Source: Dryomyza anilis
Taxonomy: Eukaryota > Arthropoda > Insecta > Diptera > Dryomyzidae
Direction: 5' to 3'
NCBI GenBank assembly: GCA_951804985.1
Contig: OX638131.1
Coordinates: forward strand, 91,028,349 to 91,092,348
DNA: 64,000 nt
Below the pieces are notes generated by a model that was not told the origin of the DNA, ran no database searches, and saw only the letters and a list, made by a program, of their open reading frames with translations. Below are positions 14,401 to 22,755 of the stretch, piece after piece (the stretch's first letter is position 1; every line of letters starts with the position of its first letter). Made by a program: the position numbers and the translations under genes.

Positions 14401-17400
14401 GATTGGATTATTAATGGGCCACAGACATCACTCGCCTATATGTTTGCCGATGCCGGTTACGATGTATGGCTGGGCAATGCACGTGGCAACACATATTCGC
14501 GTCAGCACAAAAGCATCTCGGCTGATTCGTCGGATTTCTGGAAATTCAGTTGGCACGAAATTGGCGTTTACGATCTTGCCTCCATGTTGGACTATGTGCT
14601 GGATGAGACGCAGGAGGAGTCGGTGCATTTTGTCGCTCACTCCCAGGGCACAACGACCTACTTTGTACTTATGTCCACATTGCCGTGGTACAATAGTAAA
14701 ATGCGAACGGTGCATTTATTAGCACCGATTGCCTTCATGCGTCATCATTCGTTTATACTCTCCAAATTGGGTGGCATTTTTCTGGGACATCCCTCTTTTT
14801 TGAGTTGGATACTGGCAGGCATGGAACTGCTACCGATCACAAGTGTACAGAAGCTGATGTGCGAGTATGTGTGCTCGACGGATTCGATGTTCCGGTTTCT
14901 GTGTTCGGGACTATTGGACTTTATTGGCGGTTGGGGCACGAAGCATTTAAATCATGTAAGTATTTACAGATTTAACACATACAATTTTTATATAGAATTC
15001 ATGATCCTGTCATAATTAGGTTATCCCTAATAGGGTAAGGAATTTTTGGGACAAAACATGACTCCGTTCCATAACATTTTAATTTTAGGACCCAATTCTC
15101 AAGGTCGTTAAAATTTATCGAGTTAAATTTTTTTTTAGCTAACTCGAAAATAACTAATAGCTATATAATTGATATATAATTGATGTAGCGTCGGTAGCTC
15201 AGAGGTTAGTGCGTTGGACTGCGAGCCGAAAGGTCCCAGGTTCAAGCCTGGACTGGAGCTAACAACATCTTTTCATAGAAAAACATTTTTCTATCCGACG
15301 CTACCTCTCGGCAGACAATGACAAACCTCCGAGAGTAAACACCGCCCATGAAAAAGCTCTCACCCCGACGTTCGGATTCGGCAATAAACTGTAGGTCCCA
15401 CTACTTTGAGTACAAATATAACACGTACAACTCAAGTGGTGCGAGAGCTCGGCCTAAGTTCTTGTAGGACTGTAGCGCCAAACTATTATTATTATTATAT
15501 AATTGATATATAATTCATTTTTATATAATACTACCTTCATAATTTGAAATTGTTCATATTCCTAATAAACAAAACGAACCGTTGACGTTGTCATTTATGA
15601 TACAGAAATACCGAATACGATTCCTTTAACGTTCCGTTTTCTGCATACAAACTAATAATGAGAAACATTGAAACATATTTCGATTCATTTTAGTCCACGT
15701 TTCCACTTGCCATAAACGAACCGTTCCGAACCGGATCCACTCCTTAATACAACGGAGTGGATCCAGTAAAAGTACGATATAACGATACGTATGGAAAATC
15801 GAGTAGAAGGTTAAAAGCAGCTTAAAATGTATCAATCATTTGTATTAGGGATCACAAAGAATCGGAATCGGAACCTTTATTAAACCAGTAAGGAATGTTA
15901 GGTCACATGGGAAATATTGAAATAGGAAAATTGTGATAGTTGGTGTGATGAAGTTATTAAAAATTATCAAATTTATTGTCGGTCTAAGCAGACGGTAATA
16001 AAATTTTGGCTCACGGGAAAACATTTTTTTCATATATTTGACCAAAAAAAAAGTTAATTTAAGCCGGTATAAAGTAAAAATCACCTGTAGATATATGTTT
16101 TATTTGAGGTATTTTAACATAAGTGGTCGATTCTCAGGTCACAATGGACCGAACAAGCCAATTTTCTTGTTGACACAGTAATCAAAATTAGGAGTTTCAT
16201 TGATCTAGCTCTTGTAGTTTTTCTATACTCGTGATTTCAACAGACAGACAGACGGACATCACTAAATCGACTAAGGAGGTCATAATGATCAAGAATATAT
16301 ATACTTTTCTATACCGGATATGTTTCCTTCCGGGCATTACAAATGGCGTAAATGTGTGGAACCGGAATCGGATACCAAATAATTTTTATATCCTACACTA
16401 AGAGTGAAAGGGTATATTCAGTTTGTTACGCCGCTTGTAACACCCAGAAGGAAGTATCTCCGGTATGGAAAAGTATGACCTCCTGAGTCGATTTTACTGT
16501 ATATTTAAATCTCTGCTACTCAAAAGAGTTAGATTAATGAAACTCTTAATTTAGAAAACTTATGTATCTACGCTGCCTCAACCATAAAATTGGCACGATC
16601 GGTCAATTGTGACCTGTGGTCCACGGGTCACAGGTAGGTCAGACCAGTTATGTTCAAATAACTCAAATAAAATTTACATCAACAAATTTATACGGGCATA
16701 AGTGAAATTTTGGTGAAATAGATATTAAGGGTATTCATTTCAGTTCGTATCGCCTGCGTATGTGCGTATTTCGTAAAAGTTGTAAAGAACAAAGCTTATA
16801 ATTTTTACGAAATACGCATATACGCAGTAGATACGAAGTGAAATGAATACCCTTATAGACATTATGCTCACTTTAACAATTCCAATATGCAGGAAATACA
16901 AATAAATTTGCCGCAAAAGTTTCAATAATTTGTAAACATCACATATTTTGAATTATTTGTGAGATGTTTTTTATAAACATCACGAAAAATGTCATATTTG
17001 TGGTAGATTCACTGCAACTACTAGAGAAATAGGTAGCATTGCTGCAAATATTCACATATTTCACAGATATTAATGCTTTTGTAGCTATACTATTAATATT
17101 TTCTAAATATCAAAAAAGTGTCAAATATTTGACTTGAATAATTTGCAACTGCAATGAGGTTTAAAGCTCTAATACTTTTCACCATCTTTCGTTTTCTTAG
17201 TGTATGCATTTGTACATATGGGTACCAAATGAAAGGAAATTCTTCAGAGATTATAAATTTTTAGTTTCTTCAGTAGTCGTATACCCTGGAAGAACCGGAA
17301 TCGGAACCGTTAATTAACAAAATGTATGGAATTGGAACCCATATAATTTTATTTGTTGGATCCGAACCGAACTAAATTAGTAGATTGATTTGTAATTAAA

Positions 17401-19437
17401 CTAAATCTGTAAAATAAATGTTCATTTTCGAGTCGATGCGTTCATTAACCGTTTTGACCTATATTGATAACATGTGTTTGCATTTTATTGTTTTTAATTA
17501 TTTAAAATCCTTCTCTCGTCTATTGCATTAAATGAATAAAATTGATAAGTTAGCCTGCTGTTATTTCAAAATTTACATCTTTATCAGTTTACGATTGTAT
17601 CTCATGAGTAGAAGTGTTTCTTAGTAAAAATGAGTTTGCATAGAAAAATATTTAAAATTCGTACCTTTCTAATATTGACAATTATAGCGGTCACCTTTAG
17701 TTATTATTCAGATAAACGTGTTATTTTGAACACGGTGTGTAAAAGACTTAAATGTATTCATGATATGCGTTATGAATTTGTGTGTGTTAAAAACAAGAAT
17801 AAAACAAATCGATAATCAATAATATTACCATTACTTCGGGTTTATACCGATGATAAAGCGGTTTTTCAAATCTTATATAATCAAAAAAAATATTAAAATA
17901 TTTTTTTAAACCTTTTACATGTTTCCAAACAGTAACCACACATTGCACATAATTCAAATCGTGAATACCTTTACTAACGTAAATATGTAAAACCCTACCA
18001 AAGTATCGCTATAACTGTTTTACAAAACCTCTCTAGTTCGAACGCATTACCGCTCAAAACTATACAGCAGAAGAGCACGATGTACCCACTGTGGATGGGC
18101 ATAATTTAAAAATATTTCGTATTATTGACACACCAAATACGTCAACCGTTATTAACGGCAAATTTTCAGAACTGAAACCCGCTGTACTACTACAACATGG
18201 CATGTTTTGTTCTTCCGATACCTGGCTACTAACAGAACCAGACAAATCACTTGCCTATCAACTAGCCAATCTGGGTTTTGATGTATGGCTGGGTAATGCA
18301 CGCGGTAATATCTACGCGCAACCACACAAAGAGCATTCCCAACAATTTGGATCTGCCTTTTGGAATTATTCGACACATGAAGTGGGCATTTATGATATTG
18401 CCGCCATGGTGGATTATATAGCTTTGCATGGAGATCGTGACAAAGTACATTACATTGGCTACTCAGAAGGCACAATGGCACTTATGGTATTACTCTCCAC
18501 ATTACCACATTACAATCAACGTATTAGCAGCGCACATCTTTTGGCACCCATGGCATTTATGAGTAACGGTCAATTTCCGTTCTTTCGTTTGAGCACCTAT
18601 GTCTGGCACTATATAGAACAAGTGACCAATACATATATTCCATATTTTGGTACATTGTCCCGTAGCAAATTAATTGCTTTACTTGGAGAACATATCTGTA
18701 CCGACGATAGTCATTTGCAATGGGTGTGTGAGAGTGTTTTTAATATTATTGGTGGTTGGAAATCGTCAAATTTGAATACAGTAAGTTTCGAAAATTATGA
18801 ACGAGATTAGTTTATGAATTAAAAGATTATTTAGGGTACCCTTGAACAAAACAAATATTAACTAGTACCATGAGTTCTTAAAAATAAATTTCATTAATAT
18901 AATGAACGACTAAAAAATTCATCCTTTTAATAAAAACAAATCATAAAACTTATGAATTGTAATATTATACGAATTTCTCAAGTATACATTTACTCTATAA
19001 TATAATGTTTTTTCTCAACAACTTTATTTATTTTCTTCCAGACCCTGCTTCCACACGTATGTGAAACACACCCTGCCGGAGCTTCCACCACACAAATCAT
19101 TCACTATCTACAACTTTATAATTCTGGAGATTTTCGTCAGTTCGATCATGGCATTGAGCTGAATCAAAAATACTATCAACAGGAGACGCCGCCATCCTAT
19201 AATATATCAAACATCAGCAGTTGTGTCCATCTCTATTACAGCGACAACGATTATATGTCTGCCGTGGCCGATGTCGAATATTTAGCGACTCTACTGCCGT
19301 GCGTTGATCTTTATCGTATTCCACATGAAGACTGGAACCACTATGATTTTCTGTGGTCTATCAATGTCAAGGAAGAGATAAACGATAGAATTATCGATAA
19401 GATGATTAGACATGAATCAGAGCTTTTAGGAAATTAA
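2432..19437 (+). CDS. Acid (lysosomal/gastric-type) lipase, upstream transcription unit A
   Basis: Model: exons 2432-2599, 14221-14955 and 19042-19437, all joined in phase 0, about 432 residues, the usual size of insect acid lipases that hydrolyse triglycerides or sterol esters. The ATG at 2432 is the first in-frame one. A Gln-rich N-terminus is followed by a hydrophobic signal segment (LITFMVLLLLIG) and a likely cleavage after HAEA. The middle exon supplies the family start motif (NYPVEEH, DDYILTIYRIP), the oxyanion motif LQHGIL, VWLGNARGN and the nucleophile elbow AHSQG; the usual first Gly is Ala. Donors GTAAGT follow 2599 and 14955. No lipase C-terminal coding sequence is visible between 14956 and 17600. 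The only available terminal exon is the one used by unit B, which carries the catalytic Asp (SDNDY) and His (WNHYDF). Intron 1 (11.6 kb) is full of transposons. Use of the shared exon is inference from phase and missing alternatives. Confidence 0.75.
2600..5301. other. First part of lipase A intron 1, no gene
   Basis: AT-rich intronic DNA. Around 3240-3620 there is a local excess of ATCGAT-like words (for example CATCGATAAG near 3574 and GTATCGATAT near 3611), which could be a degraded repeat or DREF-like sites. No coding region is recognised. Confidence 0.4.
6655..6830. mobile_element. One arm of a foldback MITE nested in hAT copy 1
   Basis: AAGGGTTTTTCAACAGGG followed by GCGACAGGGACAGCAAACG matches the left arm and spacer of the complete foldback at 60831-61133. 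The matching right arm is missing, so this copy is truncated. Confidence 0.8.
6930..7150. repeat. Minisatellite, 32-bp unit, seven copies
   Basis: The word GGAGGTT recurs at 6930, 6962, 6994, 7026, 7058, 7090 and 7122, exactly 32 bp apart. Each is followed by a form of CACAACCTCATG and CACCGATT. It is internal to hAT-like copy 1. GGTT and AACC within each unit allow a small hairpin per repeat. Confidence 0.9.
7422..9026. other. Intronic DNA, nothing recognised
   Basis: AT-rich, with short A/T runs and no coding signal. The frame at 8622-8882 on the minus strand has no domain-like content. Confidence 0.4.
9027..9160. mobile_element. 134-bp MITE with TA target duplication
   Basis: TGGGCCATTCCACACTAAAT at the left end is mirrored at the right end by ATTTGGTGTGAAATGGCCCA. 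TA flanks both ends (9025-9026 and 9161-9162). TA duplication and short length fit a Tc1/mariner-mobilised MITE. Confidence 0.75.
9540..9660. repeat. Fragment of the GGAATCGGAACC (hAT-like) family
   Basis: Contains AAACGGAACCG and ACCGAAATCGGAACGCATATA, words shared with the interiors of the hAT-like copies at 5302-7413 and 12265-13785. Similar scraps occur near 15850-15885, 16350-16385 and 17285-17345. No termini are visible. Confidence 0.6.
9749..10092 (+). mobile_element. tRNA-derived SINE, copy 1
   Basis: Begins GTAGCGTCGGTAGCT, ends in an ATT-repeat tail, and is flanked by the 12-bp duplication ATAAATGCTAAT (9737-9748 and 10093-10104). The head is degraded relative to copy 2 at 15182-15495: its A-box-like stretch reads TAGCTGGTCTGGTTAGTGCG. 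Body sequence (CTCTCGGCAG, GACGTTCGGATTCGGCAATA) is shared with copy 2. Confidence 0.85.
10105..12264. other. Lipase A intron 1, nothing recognised
   Basis: AT-rich. A possible weak imperfect inverted repeat lies around ATATCGTCGTTGTAGAATGAAAATTC (words near 10231) and CAACGACGATAT near 10482, suggesting an eroded MITE of about 260 bp. Open frames at 11176-11454 are not recognisable. Confidence 0.35.
12265..13785. mobile_element. Non-autonomous hAT-like element, copy 2 (about 1.5 kb)
   Basis: Perfect terminal inverted repeat CTAGAGATGGGCGCGT (12264-12279) and ACGCGCCCATCTCTAG (13771-13786). Flanking octamers GTTTACCC (12257-12264) and GTTCGCCC (13786-13793) match at 6 of 8 sites, fitting an aged 8-bp hAT duplication. 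Subterminal GTGCTTTTTTCGTG words and GGAATCGGAACC interiors link it to copy 1, which lies inverted. A separate hairpin is nested at 12815-12932. No transposase frame is evident. Confidence 0.8.
12815..12932. repeat. Long hairpin nested in hAT copy 2
   Basis: An arm of about 41 bp beginning GCGCTCCAACGTATTGCAAA is mirrored, with one mismatch visible, by an arm ending TTTGCAACACGTTGGAGCGC. A spacer of about 35 bp separates them. It is probably an inserted palindromic MITE. Confidence 0.85.
14221..14955 (+). CDS. Lipase catalytic exon A (245 codons)
   Basis: Acceptor TTTTTAG before 14221 and donor GTAAGT after 14955, phase 0 at both ends, so it can be included or skipped without changing frame. 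It encodes the first two-thirds of the alpha/beta-hydrolase fold through IGGWGTKHLNH. It is homologous across its whole length to exon B at 18037-18780, which ends IIGGWKSSNLNT at the same family position. The nucleophile is in AHSQGTTTYF. It lacks the catalytic Asp and His and cannot encode an active enzyme alone. Confidence 0.85.
15182..15495 (+). mobile_element. tRNA-derived SINE, copy 2 with perfect target duplication
   Basis: The 5' end shows an A-box-like TAGCTCAGAGGTTAGTGCG and a B-box-like GGTTCAAGCCT, the internal RNA polymerase III promoter of a tRNA head. A conserved body and an (ATT)n tail follow. The 20-bp duplication TATATAATTGATATATAATT flanks it exactly (15162-15181 and 15496-15515). 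It sits just downstream of lipase exon A, in the intron leading to the shared last exon. Confidence 0.93.
16100..16720. repeat. Inverted pair of an interspersed repeat
   Basis: The stretch 16100-16340 contains GGTCACAATGGACC, GACAGACAGACGGACATC and CCGGATATGTTTCCTTC. 16385-16720 contains related words on the other strand (GAAGGAAGTATCTCCGG, CAATTGTGACCTG). They form a diverged head-to-head pair of about 250-300 bp each. Family not identified. Confidence 0.65.
16725..16855. mobile_element. Palindromic MITE of about 130 bp
   Basis: TAAGGGTATTCATTTCAGTT at the left is mirrored by AAGTGAAATGAATACCCTTA at the right. The arms also share TACGAAATACGCATATACGC. TTAA at the left boundary and TTAT at the right suggest a piggyBac-type TTAA target, but this is not secure. 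Confidence 0.75.
17541..17590 (+). promoter_or_regulatory. Candidate core promoter of lipase unit B: GATA sites and Inr
   Basis: TTGATAAG near 17542 and the inverted GATA motif CTTTATCAG near 17579 flank a possible insect initiator TCAGTT at 17584-17589. A start at the A of that initiator would give a 5' leader of about 44 nt before the ATG at 17630. GATA factors drive many fly midgut digestive genes. No TATA box is obvious. Motif match only. Confidence 0.35.
17630..19437 (+). CDS. Acid lipase, downstream transcription unit B
   Basis: Model: exons 17630-17734, 18037-18780 and 19042-19437, all phase 0, about 414 residues. The first exon reads as a secretory signal: basic start MSLHRKIFKIR, then hydrophobic FLILTIIAVTFS, ending LNT before a GTGTGT donor. 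Unit A also ends its first exon with Thr (KVT), which supports a homologous intron position. The second exon begins FERITAQNYTAEEHDVP and carries LQHGMF, VWLGNARGN and the nucleophile elbow GYSEG (family norm GHSQG). The last exon begins TLLPHVCETHPAGAS and carries Asp in YYSDNDYMSAVADVEYL and His in WNHYDFLW, ending at TAA. Signal peptide and motifs indicate a secreted or lysosomal lipase. AATAAA-type signals follow near 19513 and 19637. The first exon is the least certain part; the alternative is that exon B is spliced to the exon at 2432. Confidence 0.8.
18037..18780 (+). CDS. Lipase catalytic exon B (248 codons)
   Basis: Acceptor CTCTCTAG before 18037, donor GTAAGT after 18780, phase 0 at both ends. 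Homologous to exon A at 14221-14955 with shared blocks LQHG, SLAY, VWLGNARGN, GVYD/GIYD and HLLAP. The nucleophile Ser sits in GYSEGTMAL. The two exons differ at most other positions, so the duplication is old or the copies have specialised. Confidence 0.9.
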
Positions 19438-20189
19438 TTGTAAATGGTGTTGATGTTTAGAGATTATATTTAGGAGATTTTTAAAATGTACATAAACTGT
19501 ATAGTTAGCTAGAATAAAAATATTTTTTAAGAATTAAGAACAGGGATGTGATGCCAAATACGTATAGTTTAAGTTGTGATATATATGAAAATAAAATTTA
19601 TAAATGTAAAAATAATTAAATTAAGTTGTAATTAATAAAAGATTTTTATATAAATTGTTTATTAAGTGTGTTTTAATATAAATTAAAAATTGTTCAATTC
19701 ATAAATTATGTGTGAATCGGTAAAGATTCTATTCGTTAAAATTCTAGTTATACAAAAACAAATACTATTTTTATAAAACATAAAAATTTTTGAATAAAAA
19801 TTTCGAATAATTGTAATTCGTAGTTTGACATATATATTCATTTAATTTCAGATATTGTCACCTGAAAATGGGATTGCTCCATACGTCATTTTTTGGTGAA
19901 TGGAGCGAGTTAGGAACTGAATTGATATAATTTATAAAATTGTTGTTTATATAATTGTTCTAAATGAAGGGTCAAGTTAATTTTTCACTTAGCTAAAAAT
20001 TCCATAAAAACTGCAAAGTGCAAATTTTTCGATTTTATTTTTAATTTATCATATAAAATACGTACATATAGTTTGCATAGAAAAACTAAAATTTTCCAGG
20101 TAGCTTAGCTTAAAAGTTGATTTAAAACTGCTGAACTAAGTCCTTTTTCCCAAAAAAATTGTAAAAAATATTAATATCATAAAAATAAC
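19438..20189. other. 3' flank of the lipase locus
   Basis: Holds AATAAA-like poly(A) signals near 19513 and 19637 and then AT-rich DNA with no gene. Confidence 0.45.
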
Positions 20190-22200
20190 ATTATATTCTA
20201 GGACTGCGCGATTAATCAATTAATCAAAATCGATTTATCAGTAACTCTGATTAATCAGAATTTTGATTAATTGAAATCAGAATTTTGATTAATATTCTAC
20301 AACATCGAACATTTTGACAGTTTAAATAAAATAAAAATTTATTTTTGAAATAATTAAGGTGTTTTAAGATTAAGGTGTTCAAGAACCATATAATTAAGGT
20401 GTTCAAGAACCATATACTTAGTAAAGTATTTTAATTATGAGTAGTACACTATTTTCATATATTTCGCGACGGAGAAGTTTATTAATCAGAAATTCTGATT
20501 AATCAAAATGCCGATTAATCACAATTTTGATTAATCAGAATCCTAATAATTTTAATAAGAAGATAACAATAGTTTTTACTGATAAAATTTTATTTTGTTT
20601 TATATTTTTCAATCAATTTTAAAAACTGTTTTAAATCGATACATGTCGATTAATTTTTTACGTTTTAGAATTGTAAATGAAACGGTTTTAAATAAATGTT
20701 GATAACAGTTATGATATCAATACCAGCTAAAATAGCTAATGAATATTTGTTACTATTTTTTTTTTTGATTAATTGAAAATGAAACAATTTTATTCTACAA
20801 CATCGTACATTTTGACAGTTTAAATAAAATGCAAATTTATTTTTGAAATAATTAAGGTGTTTTAAATGTTCTATGGTTCTTGAGTTCTTAGTAAAGTCTT
20901 TTAAATATGAGTAGTACACTATTTTCATATATTTCGTGACGGAGAAGTTTTTTAAATAGAAATTCTGATTAATCAAAATACCGATTAATCACAATTTTGA
21001 TTAATCAGAATCCTAATTATTTTAATAAGAAGATAACAATAGTTTTTACTGATAAAATTTCATTTTGTTTATATTTTTCATTCAATTTTAAAAATTGTTT
21101 TAAATCGATATTGAAACGATACATGTCGATTAATTTTTTACGTTTTAGAATTGTAAATGAAACGGTTTTAAATAAATGTTGATAACAGTTATGATATCAA
21201 TACCAGCTAAAATAGCTAATGAATATTTGTTACTATTTTTTTTTTTGATTAATTGAAAATGAAACAATTTTATTCTACAACATCGTACATTTTGACAAGT
21301 TTAAATAAAATGCAAATTTATTTTTGAAATAATTAAGGTGTTTTAAATGTTCTATGGTTCTTGAGTTCATAGTAAAGTATTTTAAATATGAGTAGTACAC
21401 TATTTTCATATATTTCGTGACGGAGAAGTTTTTTAAATAGAAATTCTGATTAATCAAAATACCGATTAATCACAATTTTGATTAATCAGAATCCTAATTA
21501 TTTTAATAAGAAGATAACAATAGTTTTTACTGATAAAATTTCATTTTGTTTATATTTTTCATTCAATTTTAAAAATTGTTTTAAATCGATATTGAAACGA
21601 TACATGTCGATTAATTTTTTACGTTTTAGAATTGTAAATGAAACGGTTTTAAATAAATGTTGATAACAGTTATGATATCAATACCAGCTAAAATAGCTAA
21701 TGAATATTTGTTACTATTTTTTTTTTTGATTAATTGAAAATGAAACAATTTTATTCTACAACATCGTACATTTTGACAAGTTTAAATAAAATGCAAATTT
21801 ATTTTTGAAATAATTAAGGTGTTTTAAATGTTCTATGGTTCTTGAGTTCATAGTAAAGTATTTTAAATATGAGTAGTACACTATTTTCATATATTTCGTG
21901 ACGGAGAAGTTTTTTAAATAGAAATTCTGATTAATCAAAATACCGATTAATCACAATTTTGATTAATCAGAATCCTAATTGTGTTAATAAGAAGATAACA
22001 ATAGTTTTTAATGATAAAATTTCATTTTGTTTATATTTTTCATTCAATTTTAAAAATTGTTTTAAATCGATATTGAAACGATACATGTCGATTAATTTTT
22101 TACGTTTTAGAATTGTAAATGAAACGGTTTTAAATAAATGTTGATAATAATTATGATTTCAATACCAGCTAAAATAGCTAATGAATATTTGTTACTATTT
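20190..22200. repeat. Tandem array, 481-bp unit, about 4.2 copies
   Basis: The landmark GATTAATCAGAATCCTAAT recurs at about 20529, 20999, 21480 and 21961. Spacings are 470, 481 and 481 bp, with partial units at both ends. Units are nearly identical. Each contains a cluster of ATTAATCA/TGATTAAT palindromes. Short open frames recurring every 481 bp are by-products of the repeat, not genes. It lies between the lipase poly(A) region and the zinc-finger gene. Confidence 0.95.
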
Positions 22201-22755
22201 TTTCGCATGACGATTGTCAATTTTGATCACTGTATAGTTTTTATAGTGTAAAAAGTGAATATTTATCGGCCCCCTACAAAATACACATCTGGCAATGCTG
22301 CGTCACTCTCTGACTCTCTATGACAAATGCAGTCAGAGAAAACATGCAGAGAACGAAAAATGTTCAACGAATACACACATCGAACGCAAAATGTCATTCA
22401 GCCATTTTACTTTGTCTGCGTTGCTGTCAGTACACGACGTGTCGTTTAATTTTTCAAGTGTATAAAATCTATTTTTGCCAAAATAAAAAGATCAAATTTG
22501 TACAATTTTTTAAGTGTAAATTTTTAATAAGAAATTAAATAATTTTTTCGCAGTGCTAAACTTTTGTTTATGTTTTTCATTTAAATGCTGAATGCTGCCG
22601 ACTCAAAAGGAGCGTCGGCTTTTGCTTCGTTGTCGTAATTAATGGAAATGCTGTGAAAAGAACCGAGAATTAAATTTATTTGTGAAAAATCGAAATCTAA
22701 CAAGAAATTCGAGTTTTTATAATAAGTTTGTACATTTTATAGACATTTCCTAAAG
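22201..22755 (+). promoter_or_regulatory. Promoter and 5' leader region of the zinc-finger gene
   Basis: Between the tandem array and the ATG at 22756 the sequence is less repetitive and includes TCACTCTCTGACTCTC. No TATA box is obvious. Boundaries cannot be set from sequence alone. Confidence 0.35.

Noticed and set aside
20665..22144. Repeated small frames beginning MINQN
   Set aside because: They recur every 481 bp as part of a tandem repeat with no codon-type conservation.
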